64,000 nt of DNA from Loktanella sp. 5RATIMAR09 (GCF_001419985.1 NZ_LJAL01000001.1:124001-188000); one strand, 5' to 3'. Numbered from the stretch's first letter, positions 27,422 through 37,603 are shown. Made by a program: numbers and translations. The notes: generated by a model not told the origin, from the letters alone.

Positions 27422-29954
27422 TATTCACGATCCTTCCGGGAACGACGATTAGCTTTTTGGGTGCTGCACCGCCAAGGGCACTTTGCACGACCTCAAGGGC
27501 CAAGGCGAGCTCTTCGACGGCCTCTTTGCTGGCATCAGCGGGAACCTGTATTTCGGTACGCCGTTTGCCGTTGATCTGGATCGGCATCGTCACCGTGTCC
27601 TCAACCAGCATCGCCTGATCCGCGACAGGCCAAGGGGCGTTGGCGATCAGCCCCTCACCACCCAGCATGGACCAGATTTCCTCGGACAAATGCGGCGTCA
27701 TGGGTGACATCAGTTGCGCCAGAACAAGGGCCGCTTCGCGTTTTGCAGCACCGCCAGCCTTGGATTTGGCAAGCACGTTGGTAAAGGCGTAAAGCTTGGC
27801 GATTGCTGCGTTAAACCCGAAGGTTTCGACACCCATAGTCACATCATGGATTGCCTTGTGCATGGCGCGCAACAGATCCGCGTCGCCCTCACCGGCCGCA
27901 TTATCCATGCCGGCAATTTCGGACGTCACACGGTAAACGCGGCCCAAATGCTTATACGTCGCTTCCGCGCCCGATGCTGTCCATTCCACGTCACGCTCTG
28001 GCGGACTGTCGGACAAAACGAACCAACGCGCAGTATCCGCGCCGTATCTCGCCAAGATATCATCAGGGTCGACGACGTTCTTTTTCGACTTCGACATTTT
28101 CGCAGAGGGGATGATCTGTACCTCGGTCCCATCCGCCAGTTTCCCGTCGGTCACATCCTCGGGCAGGTGATAGACAGGACGGTCTTTGTCATCTTTGGTC
28201 TGATATATCTCATGCGTCACCATGCCTTGCGTAAAGAGCGCATCGAACGGTTCCTTCGCGCTTTCTGGCAAATGGCCGGTCATATGCATCGCACGTGAGA
28301 AGAACCGGCTGTAAAGCAGGTGCAAAATCGCGTGCTCGATCCCGCCGATATACTGGTCAACGTTCATCCAGTAGGATGCATCTTCCATGTTCGTTGGCGT
28401 GTCGGCGTCCGGTGCTGTGAAACGCGCGAAGTACCATGAGGAATCGACAAATGTATCCATCGTGTCGGTTTCACGCTGCGCGGGCTTGCCACAGGACGGA
28501 CAGGAACAATCGCGCCATGTCGGGTGACGGTCAAGCGGGTTGCCGGGGACATCGAAGGTCACATCATAAGGCAGCTCGACGGGCAGGTTGTCTTTCTTTT
28601 CCGGCACCACACCACAGTCATCACAATGGACCACGGGAATAGGACAGCCCCAATAGCGCTGGCGGGACAAGCCCCAGTCGCGCAGGCGGAATTTGGTGAC
28701 GCCTGCGCCGATGCCGTTCGCTTCGCAAAAAGCAATGGCAGCAGCGATACCCTCATCGCCCGTTTGCTCTGTCTCACCTGCAAAGCCGCGGATATAGATC
28801 ACAGGCTCCGTTTTAGGTGGCACATAGGCGTCGCCACCGTCTTCGGGCAGTGTGATGCCTTCGTCTTTGACAGGCGCATAGGTGCTGATCACCGGCAGGC
28901 CGTATTTGCGCGCAAAATCAAGGTCGCGTTGGTCATGCGCAGGGCAGCCGAAAATCGCGCCTGTGCCGTAATCCATCAGAATAAAATTCGCGATATAGAC
29001 GGGCAGATCATCGTGGCCTTCCAGCGGGTGCCTGACCCGCAGACCGGTGTCATAGCCCAGCTTGTCGGCCTTCTCTATCGCCTCGGCGGTTGTGCCGCCT
29101 TTGCGGCATTCCGCACAGAACGCAGCCACTTGCGGGTCTTTGGCTTCCAGCTCTTTGGCCAACGGGTGGTCAGGGGAAATACCCACGAAAGACGCGCCCA
29201 TCAGGGTATCGGGGCGGGTGGTATAGACCTCAATCTCGCCACCGTCTGTGCGCGTGAAAGCAAACTGCAAGCCGCGCGATTTGCCGATCCAGTTGGCCTG
29301 CATCAGTTTGACCTTGGCAGGCCAGTTATCCAGCGTATCCAGCGCTTCAAGCAGTTCCTCGGAATAGTCGCTGATCTTGAAGAACCATTGCACCAGCTCG
29401 CGGCGCTCAACCTCGGCACCAGAGCGCCAGCCCTTGCCGTCGATGACCTGCTCGTTGGCCAGCACAGTCATATCGACCGGATCCCAATTCACGACCGCTT
29501 TCTTGCGATAGATCAGGCCCTTTGACAGGAAATCAATGAACAGGGCCTGCTGCTGGCCGTAATATTCGGGATCGCAGGTCGCGAATTCGCGGGACCAGTC
29601 AATCGACAGACCCAGCGGCTTCATCTGCGCTTTCATGTCGGCGATATTGCCGTAGGTCCAATCCTTCGGATGCCCGCCCGACGCCATCGCGGCGTTTTCC
29701 GCCGGCATGCCGAACGCATCCCAGCCCATCGGGTGCAGAATGTTGTGGCCCGTCGCCAGCTTGTACCGCGCGATCACGTCGCCCATTGTGTAGTTGCGCA
29801 CGTGGCCCATATGGATGCGGCCCGACGGATAGGGGAACATCTCGAGCACGTAATACTTGGGCTTGTCAGCACTGCGCGCGGCCTTGAAGGTCTCGGCGGC
29901 GGCCCATGTGTCCTGCCATTTCGCCTCGATCTCGGCGGGTGCGTAAGTGGTCAT
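27411..29954 (-). CDS. leuS: leucyl-tRNA synthetase
   Basis: Class I aminoacyl-tRNA synthetase of 847 residues. HIGH-type motif [17 protein letters not shown] (~43-59), the KMSKS loop AKMSKSKKN (~615), a zinc-binding type insertion (HCDDCG and SCPSCGKP) and the CP1 editing domain with [11 protein letters not shown] are all visible. It is first of leuS-lptE-holA. Length is normal. It overlaps lptE by 11 bp. Confidence 0.97.
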   Translation of the reverse strand: MTTYAPAEIEAKWQDTWAAAETFKAARSADKPKYYVLEMFPYPSGRIHMGHVRNYTMGDVIARYKLATGHNILHPMGWDAFGMPAENAAMASGGHPKDWTYGNIADMKAQMKPLGLSIDWSREFATCDPEYYGQQQALFIDFLSKGLIYRKKAVVNWDPVDMTVLANEQVIDGKGWRSGAEVERRELVQWFFKISDYSEELLEALDTLDNWPAKVKLMQANWIGKSRGLQFAFTRTDGGEIEVYTTRPDTLMGASFVGISPDHPLAKELEAKDPQVAAFCAECRKGGTTAEAIEKADKLGYDTGLRVRHPLEGHDDLPVYIANFILMDYGTGAIFGCPAHDQRDLDFARKYGLPVISTYAPVKDEGITLPEDGGDAYVPPKTEPVIYIRGFAGETEQTGDEGIAAAIAFCEANGIGAGVTKFRLRDWGLSRQRYWGCPIPVVHCDDCGVVPEKKDNLPVELPYDVTFDVPGNPLDRHPTWRDCSCPSCGKPAQRETDTMDTFVDSSWYFARFTAPDADTPTNMEDASYWMNVDQYIGGIEHAILHLLYSRFFSRAMHMTGHLPESAKEPFDALFTQGMVTHEIYQTKDDKDRPVYHLPEDVTDGKLADGTEVQIIPSAKMSKSKKNVVDPDDILARYGADTARWFVLSDSPPERDVEWTASGAEATYKHLGRVYRVTSEIAGMDNAAGEGDADLLRAMHKAIHDVTMGVETFGFNAAIAKLYAFTNVLAKSKAGGAAKREAALVLAQLMSPMTPHLSEEIWSMLGGEGLIANAPWPVADQAMLVEDTVTMPIQINGKRRTEIQVPADASKEAVEELALALEVVQSALGGAAPKKLIVVPGRIVNIVV

Positions 29955-30030
29955 CTGGTTGGTCTTTCTTAAAGCGAAACGCCGGGCGTGCGGGCCCGGC
30001 GCTATTCATAATCGGGCTGGTCGCCGATGG

Positions 30031-30420
30031 CTATAGTGCGCCGTCAGCAATCCGCAACTGGCGGGCACGCGACAGGATCGCATCCTCGACCGCGCGCTGG
30101 GTCTCGGCGGCGACGGGGCCGTTGCGGGTCAGAAGGCTCAGGTTCAAGGAACGCGCATCCATTGCAGGGTCACTGACCTGAACTGTCGCGCGATAGGCGC
30201 GGCCGCTGCCTGGCGGGGTGCCGAACCCTGTGGTGATCACGCCGGTAAAGGGATCAGCGGTTTCGACGGGTAAAAAGCTGAGCACATCAAGCGAGGCGGC
30301 CCAGAGATAGCGGTTCACGGCCACGCTTTCCGCCCCGCGCGGTGTGGGTGGCGGGGCACCGCAAGCTGCCAAGGACCCAACTAAAATTGCAGAAATAAGA
30401 GCATGTTTTATGCGAATCAT
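30031..30420 (-). CDS. DUF3576 lipoprotein
   Basis: Small lipoprotein of 129 residues. The signal MIRIKHALISAILVGSLAAC ends in lipobox LAAC (Cys20), followed by a Pro-rich linker and the DUF3576 core (VNRYLWAASLDVLSFLPVETADPFTGVITTGFGTPP). It sits just upstream of leuS on the same strand. Members are conserved next to leuS in Rhodobacterales. An outer-membrane or periplasmic role is likely; the function is unknown. Confidence 0.85.
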   Translation of the reverse strand: MIRIKHALISAILVGSLAACGAPPPTPRGAESVAVNRYLWAASLDVLSFLPVETADPFTGVITTGFGTPPGSGRAYRATVQVSDPAMDARSLNLSLLTRNGPVAAETQRAVEDAILSRARQLRIADGAL

Positions 30421-30779
30421 CGCTGTTCACCCGTTCTATCAAGACCTAATTACTGACAGCGCTGTATCGCCAACCGCAGACGGACCCACCGCGACGACGA
30501 AACAACAAACACCATACTATTGCTTTGTCGCGGTCACAATCCGGCCTTTTAACGCGTCATAAGTTCCTAACAACTGGGTTTTCAGGCCACAAGGGAATTC
30601 TCCCGGACGCATTCTGACACCGTGCCGACACGACTGTGGCAAAGTTGCACCAGAATCCGGCGCCATTCACCCCGCCGGTCTCATCAACTTGCAATGGGAT
30701 AACAAGGGGTAGAAAACACCGGTAATCAATTTGGGCCGACCCGAGTTGAGTTAAATTGTAACCACGAGGGAATATAACC
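30421..30779. other. long intergenic region upstream of the porin gene
   Basis: 359 nt between the divergent DUF3576 lipoprotein and the porin. No gene is seen. It must hold both promoters and the porin leader; GAGGGAA just before 30780 is the porin ribosome site. I could not pick a confident promoter or regulator site. Confidence 0.5.
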
Positions 30780-31706
30780 ATGAAAAAGGTGCTTCTTACG
30801 ACTACCGCACTTGTCTTCACAGCTGGCTACGCCGCTGCTGAAGCGCACTCCGGTGCGTCAATCACAATCTCCGGCGAAGCAGTTGCCGGTGTAAAATATA
30901 TTGAAGGTCTGCCAGAAGAAACAAACCAGTACCTTGAGCTGGATTTCGGCATTGCCGGCAAGACTGTCACAGACGGCGGCCTGGAGGTTGGTGCGTCATT
31001 CGATCTGGACCTGAACACGAACGGCGAATTTGCGCCTGACGACGAAGAAGTTTACATCTCCGGTGGTGGTATCACACTGACTCTGGGTGATGTTGGCGCG
31101 GCTGACGATGCTGTTATTCCAAACCTAGCCGACATTGGCTTTGACGGTATCGGCGTTGACGATACTGCAGAAGCATTCTTCGACATCACAACTCAGAACA
31201 TCCAAGTCAAAGCCGAGTTCGGTGCGATCACTGTTGCTGCCACTGGTAACATGGCGGAAGACGGCCTCACCGAAGCATCCGAGGACTTTGGCATTGCAGC
31301 AGCCTACGATGCTGGAACATTCACGGTTGGTGCTGGTTTCACAAGCGTTGAAGGTGTGACTGAAGACCTCGAAACGTTTATCCTTGGTGGTTCTGTGACT
31401 GCTGCAGGTGCTGACATCAACCTGTTCTTCCACAACGCATCAAGCGACGATCTTATTGGTCTTGCCGGTGAAGACTCAGTCTCTGGTTACGGTGCATCTG
31501 TATCTTACCCAATGGGCGCTCTGACTTTGGTTGGTACTGTAGGTGCAACAGATCTCGACGACGACGACGCTGACTTCGGTATTGGCGCTTCCTACGACCT
31601 CGGCGGCGGCGTAAGCTTCGCTGGCGGTATCGGCCAGGTTGACGATCCATTCTCCGACGACGATGGCATCACTGTTGCTGACTTCGGCATCAAAATGAAG
31701 TTCTAA
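30780..31706 (+). CDS. outer-membrane porin
   Basis: Porin of 308 residues with a signal peptide (MKKVLLTTTALVFTAGYAAAEAHS, cleavage around residue 20-23). The mature part alternates beta strands with acidic Asp/Glu loops and ends in Phe (KMKF), as outer-membrane beta-barrels do. It opens with the ASITISGEAVAGVKY motif of alphaproteobacterial Gram-negative porins. It has its own ribosome site (GAGGGAA) and is followed by a terminator at 31729. Probably highly expressed: its codon use is strongly biased. Confidence 0.9.
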   Translation: MKKVLLTTTALVFTAGYAAAEAHSGASITISGEAVAGVKYIEGLPEETNQYLELDFGIAGKTVTDGGLEVGASFDLDLNTNGEFAPDDEEVYISGGGITLTLGDVGAADDAVIPNLADIGFDGIGVDDTAEAFFDITTQNIQVKAEFGAITVAATGNMAEDGLTEASEDFGIAAAYDAGTFTVGAGFTSVEGVTEDLETFILGGSVTAAGADINLFFHNASSDDLIGLAGEDSVSGYGASVSYPMGALTLVGTVGATDLDDDDADFGIGASYDLGGGVSFAGGIGQVDDPFSDDDGITVADFGIKMKF

Positions 31707-31728
31707 TTCACGCTTGTGAATTGAATTG

Positions 31729-31757
31729 AAAGAGCGGGCGTTTTCGTCCGCTCTTTT
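31729..31757 (+). terminator. rho-independent terminator of the porin gene
   Basis: Stem AAAGAGCGG (31729-31737) / CCGCTCTTT (31748-31756), loop GCGTTTTCGT, followed by T residues. Confidence 0.88.
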
Positions 31758-31803
31758 CTTTTGCGCATCCATGTTGCACATAAGCAGCAAAGAAGAGGTG
31801 CCC

Positions 31804-32457
31804 ATGTCCCTATCCGAAATCACCGCTCGCGTTGCGAAAGCTGCCGAAACGGCAGGTCGGTCAATGGATGATCTGTCTCTTATTGCGGTGTCCAAGGTGC
31901 AGCCCAATGCCCGTGTCGAGGCCGTGCTGAACGAGGGCCACCGGATATTCGGGGAAAACAAGGTGCAAGAGGCCGCTGGCAAATGGCCCGCATTTCGTGA
32001 ACGCTATGACGGGATCGCACTTCACCTCATTGGCCCGTTGCAAACCAACAAGGTCAAACAGGCGATGCAGCTGGCCGATGCGATCCATACGGTCGACCGC
32101 GCGAAGCTGGCCAATACAATCGCGCGCCATGCCCAAGAGCTTGGAACTTGTCCCGATCTCTTTGTACAGGTCAACACCGGCGAAGAGCCGCAGAAGGCAG
32201 GCGTTCTGCCAAAAGAGGCGGATGCTTTCATCGCAGAGGTCCGCGCGCTTGATCTGCCGCTGAAAGGGTTGATGTGCATCCCGCCTGTTGACGAAGAACC
32301 ATCGTTGCACTTTGCCCTGCTGGGCAAGATCGCGGCGCGCAACGACCTCACAGGTCTGTCGATGGGCATGAGCAGCGACTTTGAAAGCGCCATCGCTTTG
32401 GGCGCGACACACATCCGCGTCGGCTCGGCCATCTTTGGCGAGCGTGATTACGGGTGA
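31804..32457 (+). CDS. YggS family pyridoxal-phosphate homeostasis protein (PLPBP)
   Basis: Single-domain PLP-binding protein of 217 residues. The PLP lysine is Lys31 in LIAVSKVQP; the GENKVQE motif, LIGPLQTNK and GMSSDFESAI with the phosphate-binding GATHIRVGSAIFG are all present. It lacks the second domain of alanine racemase and controls PLP homeostasis. ATG 31804 fits the family; frames upstream do not. It overlaps the pseudouridine synthase gene by GTGA. Confidence 0.93.
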   Translation: MSLSEITARVAKAAETAGRSMDDLSLIAVSKVQPNARVEAVLNEGHRIFGENKVQEAAGKWPAFRERYDGIALHLIGPLQTNKVKQAMQLADAIHTVDRAKLANTIARHAQELGTCPDLFVQVNTGEEPQKAGVLPKEADAFIAEVRALDLPLKGLMCIPPVDEEPSLHFALLGKIAARNDLTGLSMGMSSDFESAIALGATHIRVGSAIFGERDYG

Positions 32458-33101
32458 GCGACGATTACGACCCACCCCAAGACCCTTTGACGATCCTGCA
32501 TGACGACCATCAGGTTCTTTTGGTCGACAAACCCAGCGGCCTTTTGTCGGTTCCGGGCAAGGGCCCGCATCTGGCCGATTGCCTGATGGCGCGTGTGCAG
32601 GCGGCCTTTCCCATGGCGTTGCTGGTGCACCGGCTTGATCGCGACACCTCGGGCGTGATGATCTTTGCGCTGACGCCGCACGCCCAGCGCCACCTCGGGC
32701 TACAGTTTGAAAAACGGCAGACCAAAAAGACCTATATCGCAAGGGTCTGGGGCGAGATGGCGGAAAAGACCGGAACCGTGGATTTGCCCCTGATCGTAGA
32801 TTGGCCGAACCGCCCCAAGCAGATGGTGGATCACGAGACCGGCAAACAGGCGGTGACCGATTGGCGTGTGATGCGCGCAAGGGACGGGGAAACGCGGGTC
32901 AAGCTGATGCCGCGTACGGGCCGGTCACATCAGTTGCGCGTGCACATGCAGGCGCTGGGGCATCCGATCTTGGGTGACCCGTTCTATGCAACGGGCGAAG
33001 CGCGGGATTACCCGCGCCTCATGTTGCATTCCGAGACGTTGCAGTTCCGCCATCCTGACGGCGGTCAGGGCATGCGCGTTACGGCAAAGTGTCCGTTCTA
33101 G
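32454..33101 (+). CDS. RluA family pseudouridine synthase
   Basis: Pseudouridine synthase of 215 residues. The catalytic motif HRLDRDTSG with its Asp is present, as are the start VDKPSGLLSVPG and the C-terminal LMPRTGRSHQLRVHM. No S4 domain is visible, which fits RluA-type enzymes acting on tRNA and/or 23S rRNA. GTG 32454 overlaps the previous stop (GTGA). It converges on the hydrolase gene and overlaps it by 4 bp. Confidence 0.92.
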   Translation: MSDDYDPPQDPLTILHDDHQVLLVDKPSGLLSVPGKGPHLADCLMARVQAAFPMALLVHRLDRDTSGVMIFALTPHAQRHLGLQFEKRQTKKTYIARVWGEMAEKTGTVDLPLIVDWPNRPKQMVDHETGKQAVTDWRVMRARDGETRVKLMPRTGRSHQLRVHMQALGHPILGDPFYATGEARDYPRLMLHSETLQFRHPDGGQGMRVTAKCPF

Positions 33102-33694
33102 CCTGCGATAAACTGCGCAATGGCATCCACTTCGGACTGCGCAATCTCATGGCCACCGGGGTGCCAGTGGACAGTCACATCAGCGCCCTGCGCTTCCAGA
33201 TAATCGACAAGGGCCTGCGTCAAAGTGGCGGGGCAAATCGGATCGCGCTCACCTGCGGTGATCAGAATGCGGCGACCCTGTAACCCCGGTTGGTCTTTGC
33301 GCTCCCACGGGATAAGCGGGTGCATCAGAACCAGCGTATCGACAAGATCAGGCTGCGCGAGCGCGACCGAACCCAGAATGTTGGCCCCGTTGGAATAACC
33401 CAGACCGATTGTATCTGCGGCATCCATGGCCTGCTTTTCGGACCTGATGAAATCCGCCATCGCAGCGGTGCGCGCGGCCAGATCATCCATGTCATAGACA
33501 CCTTCGCCCGTGCGCCTGAAATAGCGCAATGCGCCATGTTCCGACACATCACCGCGCGGCGAGCAGACATGCGCATCCGGTTTCAGCTGTTCAGCGAACC
33601 CGTGAAACTGGTCTTCATTTCCGCCGGTGCCGTGGAATGTCAGGAACAGCGGCGCGCCCGCTGTTCCTTCCGTGCGTTTTGCAACATAGCTCAT
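33098..33694 (-). CDS. alpha/beta hydrolase (phospholipase/carboxylesterase, MhqD-like)
   Basis: Hydrolase of 198 residues with the GYSNGA nucleophile elbow (Ser in GLGYSNGANI), the Asp in ITAGERDPICP and the His in WHPGGHEI. LFLTFHGTGGNED carries the oxyanion hole. Start ATG 33694 is one base before the stop of the ring-cleaving dioxygenase gene. This pairing resembles the mhqO-mhqD genes of quinone/catechol resistance in Bacillus. The substrate is unknown. Confidence 0.85.
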   Translation of the reverse strand: MSYVAKRTEGTAGAPLFLTFHGTGGNEDQFHGFAEQLKPDAHVCSPRGDVSEHGALRYFRRTGEGVYDMDDLAARTAAMADFIRSEKQAMDAADTIGLGYSNGANILGSVALAQPDLVDTLVLMHPLIPWERKDQPGLQGRRILITAGERDPICPATLTQALVDYLEAQGADVTVHWHPGGHEIAQSEVDAIAQFIAG

Positions 33695-33695
33695 A

Positions 33696-34625
33696 TCAAT
33701 CACCCAGCGGCTGCAGCAGCCCTTCCAGACGGGCGCGCAAATGCTCGTGCTGGCTTGGCAGTTTGAGGGCCTCTCCCAAATGCGCGGTGTCTTCGTCGCG
33801 GTCAAAGCCGGGCTCGTTGGTGGCGACCTCGAACAGCACACCACCGGGTGTGCGGAAATAGATCGCATAGAAGTAATCGCGATCAATCACAGGGGTCACT
33901 TGGTATCCTGTATCAAGCAGCGCCTCGCGGACCTCGAGCTGACGCGCGCGGTTCTCGACAGCGAAGGCAAGGTGGTGGACCGAACCTGCACCTTGTGCTG
34001 CATGGCCTGCCGTGGGGATTTCTTCGATATCAATGATGTTCGCGTCATTCCCGCCCGGCACGATAAAGCGGGTCACGTTGTCTTGGGTGTCCAGCTTCTC
34101 GTAGCCCATGAACTGCAACAACTCGCTGCTCATCGCGGCCTGTTTGAGACGCATATCGGCCGAGTGAAAGCCACGGATACCCATGTCTTCGCTCACGCCA
34201 TTGCCGGTCCAAGCTGTGCGGTCATCATCACTTTCGACCAAGGCGAACTGATCGCCGTCAGGGCCGTCGAACAACACACGCTTTTCACCAAAACGCGAGA
34301 CCTGCGCAACGCCGCCAACCGCGAATGTCGCGAAACGGTCAAGCCACGCCTGCGACGACCCGGTCGGGATACTGAACGCTGTACGCCCCACTTCGCCTGC
34401 ACCCTTGCGGCCACGGCCTGCGTTGGGGAAGGGAAAGTAGGTCATCACTGTGCCGGGAGATCCGGCCTCGTCGCCGTAATAAAGGTGATACACATCAGGT
34501 GCATCGAAGTTCACGGTCTTCTTCACTCGGCGCAATCCAAGCACGTTGGTAAAGAAGGCATTGTTCTCGCGGGCGTCACTGGCCAGTGAGGTGACGTGGT
34601 GCAGGCCTTTGATCTGTTTGATCAT
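33696..34625 (-). CDS. VOC-family ring-cleaving dioxygenase (MhqO/PcpA-like)
   Basis: Two-domain vicinal-oxygen-chelate protein of 309 residues: an N-terminal half with KGLHHVTSLASD (His9/His10) and a C-terminal half with SVHHLAFAV and FYAIYFRTPGGVLFEVAT, supplying the His/His/Glu iron ligands. MhqO/PcpA relatives open hydroquinone-like rings. It heads a two-gene unit with the hydrolase at 33098. A redox or quinone-sensing regulator is not beside it. Function is inferred from family. Confidence 0.88.
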   Translation of the reverse strand: MIKQIKGLHHVTSLASDARENNAFFTNVLGLRRVKKTVNFDAPDVYHLYYGDEAGSPGTVMTYFPFPNAGRGRKGAGEVGRTAFSIPTGSSQAWLDRFATFAVGGVAQVSRFGEKRVLFDGPDGDQFALVESDDDRTAWTGNGVSEDMGIRGFHSADMRLKQAAMSSELLQFMGYEKLDTQDNVTRFIVPGGNDANIIDIEEIPTAGHAAQGAGSVHHLAFAVENRARQLEVREALLDTGYQVTPVIDRDYFYAIYFRTPGGVLFEVATNEPGFDRDEDTAHLGEALKLPSQHEHLRARLEGLLQPLGD

Positions 34626-34686
34626 CTCGCTCTCCTATCTTGTTGACAGGATACATAGCGGATTCGCGTGCGCACTAAACATCCAC

Positions 34687-34709
34687 AGGCGCACCTATTT
34701 GGTGCGCCT
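34687..34709. repeat. perfect hairpin between ALDH and the dioxygenase gene
   Basis: 9-bp perfect stem AGGCGCACC / GGTGCGCCT with a 5-nt loop, just after the ALDH stop. No U-tract follows, so it may act as a weak terminator or an mRNA 3' stabiliser. Confidence 0.6.
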
Positions 34710-34721
34710 GCGCACATGACG

Positions 34722-36161
34722 CTACTCGGCGGCCCAGCCCGAGATGGCCTTGACCTCAAGAAACTCTTCGATCCCCCAGACACCGCCTTCGCGCGCGCGC
34801 CCCGACATTTTCATACCGCCAAAGGGCGAACCCGCACCGCGGGACTGACCGTTCATCTCAACCATGCCAGACCGCAGGGCGCGGGCCATGCGGCTGCGCT
34901 TGGCACCATCTTGGGACTGGACATAGTTGGTCAGACCGTAGGGCGTGTCATTGGCGATCCGCACAGCATCCGCTTCATCGTCGAACGGGATGATCGACAG
35001 GACAGGGCCAAAGATTTCCTCCTGCGCAATGCGCATGTCATTGGTCACATCGGCAAACACGGTCGGACGCACGTAATATCCACGGTTCATCCCCTCAGGC
35101 AGACCGGGACCACCGGCTACAAGGCGCGCACCTTCGTTGATGCCCACTTCGATCATTTCCTGAATTTTCGTCCATTGGCTCTTGTTCACCACAGGGCCGA
35201 TATGCCGCCCGGGTTCTGACGCGGGGCCAACGGTGATGCTCTTGGCGGTCTGGGCTGCCAGTTCAACGGCTTGGTCATAGACCGACCGCTCGACCAACAT
35301 GCGGGTCGGTGCGTTGCAAGATTGGCCGGAGTTGCCCATGCAATGGATGACACCGCGCTTGACGGCCTTTTCATCAGCATCGGCAAAGATAACGTTCGCC
35401 CCCTTCCCGCCGAGCTCGAGCGTGACGCGTTTCAGGGTCTCGGCGGCGGCGGCAGAGATCGCCTTGCCTGCACGTGTCGAGCCTGTGAAGCTGATCATCG
35501 CGACATCTTCGTGACGCGAAAGCTGGCTGCCAACGCCAGCACCATCGCCGTTGACCAGATTGAACACACCGGCAGGCACACCTGCGTCATGGACAAATTC
35601 GGCAAACAGCAGCGACGAGAGCGGCGATTCCTCGGAGGGTTTCAAAACCATTGTACAACCGGCCAGAAGGGCGGGGATCACCTTGAGCGTGACTTGGTTC
35701 ATTGGCCAGTTCCACGGCGTGATCAGGCCCACTACACCAATCGGCTCCAGTGCGATGCGGTCATTGGGGGCATGCGGCCCAAGGGGACGGATCCACTCAA
35801 TTTCCTTGACCGCCTCAAGGGCGTTTTTCAGATGCCAAGGCAGGCAAGGGGCCTGACTGCTACGGGCCATATCAATGGGCGCGCCCATCTCCATGCTGAT
35901 CGCCTGCGCCATTTCCTCGACGCGCGCCTCATATTGATCGAGGATCGCTTTGACATAGTCCGCACGCACTTCGGGGGCCGTCGCGGCCCATGCGGGAAAC
36001 GCAGCCTTGGCCGCGGCAACGGCCGCATCGGTATCTGCCTGATCGCCCAGCGAAATGATCGCGCAGGGATCTTCCGTTGAAGGATCAATCACGTTGTAAT
36101 CGCGGGGCTGCACCGGTGGCACCCATGCCCCGTTGATATAGAAATTGCGGTTCTCGATCAT
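34722..36161 (-). CDS. aldehyde dehydrogenase family protein
   Basis: NAD(P)-dependent aldehyde dehydrogenase of 479 residues: catalytic Cys282 (GNSGQSC) and Glu249 (TLELGGKG), the TGSTRAGK cofactor segment and TPWNWP near residue 149. The product could be a long-chain or betaine-type aldehyde dehydrogenase; the substrate is not clear. ATG 36161 has GGAGAGA upstream; starts further up (to 36269) give a nonsense N-terminus. It is divergent from the peroxiredoxin gene. Confidence 0.93.
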   Translation of the reverse strand: MIENRNFYINGAWVPPVQPRDYNVIDPSTEDPCAIISLGDQADTDAAVAAAKAAFPAWAATAPEVRADYVKAILDQYEARVEEMAQAISMEMGAPIDMARSSQAPCLPWHLKNALEAVKEIEWIRPLGPHAPNDRIALEPIGVVGLITPWNWPMNQVTLKVIPALLAGCTMVLKPSEESPLSSLLFAEFVHDAGVPAGVFNLVNGDGAGVGSQLSRHEDVAMISFTGSTRAGKAISAAAAETLKRVTLELGGKGANVIFADADEKAVKRGVIHCMGNSGQSCNAPTRMLVERSVYDQAVELAAQTAKSITVGPASEPGRHIGPVVNKSQWTKIQEMIEVGINEGARLVAGGPGLPEGMNRGYYVRPTVFADVTNDMRIAQEEIFGPVLSIIPFDDEADAVRIANDTPYGLTNYVQSQDGAKRSRMARALRSGMVEMNGQSRGAGSPFGGMKMSGRAREGGVWGIEEFLEVKAISGWAAE

Positions 36162-36289
36162 TGGATCTCTCCCTGACAAATGCTCATGAAACTTGTGACA
36201 CCGGCACGCAACGGGCGCAAGCGGCGGTGGCAGTCGGCACCAAGGATACCTATATAGACATGAGTGCACTTCAATAGAGGAACGACACC

Positions 36290-36943
36290 ATGAGTCTCCG
36301 CATCAATGACACCATTCCCGATCTGACCGTCGAAACCGACCAAGGCACCCTTTCGCTGCATGACTGGATCGGCGATAGCTGGGCGATCCTGTTTTCGCAC
36401 CCCAAGGATTTCACCCCTGTCTGCACCACCGAATTCGGCGCTGTCGCACAACTGGCCGATGAATGGGCCAAGCGCGGCACCAAGGTGATGGGCATCAGCG
36501 TCGACGGCGTTGAGGATCACAAAAAGTGGAAAAGCGATATCGAAACATTCGCAAAAGCCAAAGCAGGTTTCCCGATCATCGCCGATGAGGACCTGACCGT
36601 TGCAAAGGCATTCGACATGCTGCCCGCCGACGCCTATCTCCCGGATGGCCGCACACCTGCAGACAGTGCCACAGTCCGCGTCGTTTTCATTATTGGTCCT
36701 GACAAGCAGCTGAAGCTTTCCATGACTTACCCGATGAACGTGGGCCGCAACTTTGCCGAAGTGCTCCGCGCGCTTGACGGGCTACAGACGGCTGCGGGGC
36801 AAGGTGTTGCAATGCCCGCAAACTGGAATGTGGGCGATGACGTGATCATCCCGGCCACCGTCAGCAATGAGGATGCAAAGGCAAAATTCGGTGATTTCAC
36901 CACTGTCTTCCCGTATCTTCGGACAACAAAACTCAAGGACTAG
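36290..36943 (+). CDS. 1-Cys peroxiredoxin (Prx6 type)
   Basis: Peroxiredoxin of 217 residues with the peroxidatic Cys45 in DFTPVCTTEFG, Thr42/Arg catalytic environment and the long Prx6 C-terminal arm. No other Cys occurs in the protein, so it is a 1-Cys enzyme needing an external reductant. It reduces hydrogen peroxide or organic hydroperoxides in the cytosol. It follows the divergent ALDH promoter and is ended by a terminator at 36964. Confidence 0.94.
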   Translation: MSLRINDTIPDLTVETDQGTLSLHDWIGDSWAILFSHPKDFTPVCTTEFGAVAQLADEWAKRGTKVMGISVDGVEDHKKWKSDIETFAKAKAGFPIIADEDLTVAKAFDMLPADAYLPDGRTPADSATVRVVFIIGPDKQLKLSMTYPMNVGRNFAEVLRALDGLQTAAGQGVAMPANWNVGDDVIIPATVSNEDAKAKFGDFTTVFPYLRTTKLKD

Positions 36944-36963
36944 GCCAGTTCACAGCACAAAAG

Positions 36964-36991
36964 AGGCCCCGTTGTTCTATCGGGGCCTTTT
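36964..36991 (+). terminator. rho-independent terminator of the peroxiredoxin gene
   Basis: Stem AGGCCCCG (36964-36971) / CGGGGCCT (36981-36988) followed by TTTTTC. It lies 20 nt after the stop. Confidence 0.88.
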
Positions 36992-37009
36992 TCATGTCTG
37001 ATTACCTTT

Positions 37010-37603
37010 TTAGTAGGAATAACTGACCGCGACGCCGATGAACGGAAGGACCGGCACATCCTCAAGATCGGCGTTCAACTCTGCAATATCGGCCTGCACA
37101 GTGCCGGTGTCGTCGTCAGACGAAACCTCTAACGACGACACGATCACGCCGATATCACCCGACACCGACCAGCCTGACGCGACTTCGGTGCTGAAACCGG
37201 TGCTGATCAACGGCGCCACTTCGTTCTTGAAATTGATCTGGCCGTCATAGGTTACGAGGCCATCCGTGACGGTGCCCGTCACCTCACTGGTGGAAAAGAA
37301 CAATCCGCCTGACAGCCGCCACGCGTTACCAAGCGGGTAATAGTCGGCAAGGACGGCAACGCCGCCCAGATCCACCTCTCCATCGATTGTTGCATCATCG
37401 ACGTCGAATTCATCGTCAAAACTGAAACCGCCCATGACCATGCCACGGACGCCAACCTGCGGAGTAACAGTATATTCACCTTCCAGAGACAGACCGAAAT
37501 TGGTTACCCCTGCACCAAATGACACGCCATCGAAATTCTGCGCCACAGCGCCCGTGGCCATCGTTCCGAGTGCCGTCACAGCAAGTATTGCCTTCAAAGT
37601 CAT
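37010..37603 (-). CDS. small outer-membrane beta-barrel protein
   Basis: Protein of 197 residues with a signal peptide (MTLKAILAVTALGTMATGAVAQ, cleavage after AVAQ) and alternating beta strands with acidic loops, ending SYSY. No family is certain; it resembles a small barrel (OmpA/porin-like fold) of Rhodobacteraceae. It is transcribed alone and the 3' flank is only 20 nt from the peroxiredoxin terminator, which may serve it. Function unknown. Confidence 0.7.
   Translation of the reverse strand: MTLKAILAVTALGTMATGAVAQNFDGVSFGAGVTNFGLSLEGEYTVTPQVGVRGMVMGGFSFDDEFDVDDATIDGEVDLGGVAVLADYYPLGNAWRLSGGLFFSTSEVTGTVTDGLVTYDGQINFKNEVAPLISTGFSTEVASGWSVSGDIGVIVSSLEVSSDDDTGTVQADIAELNADLEDVPVLPFIGVAVSYSY

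Noticed and set aside
28524-29525. A 333-codon open frame opposite leuS
   Set aside because: Antisense shadow of leuS with no start signal and no recognisable domain.
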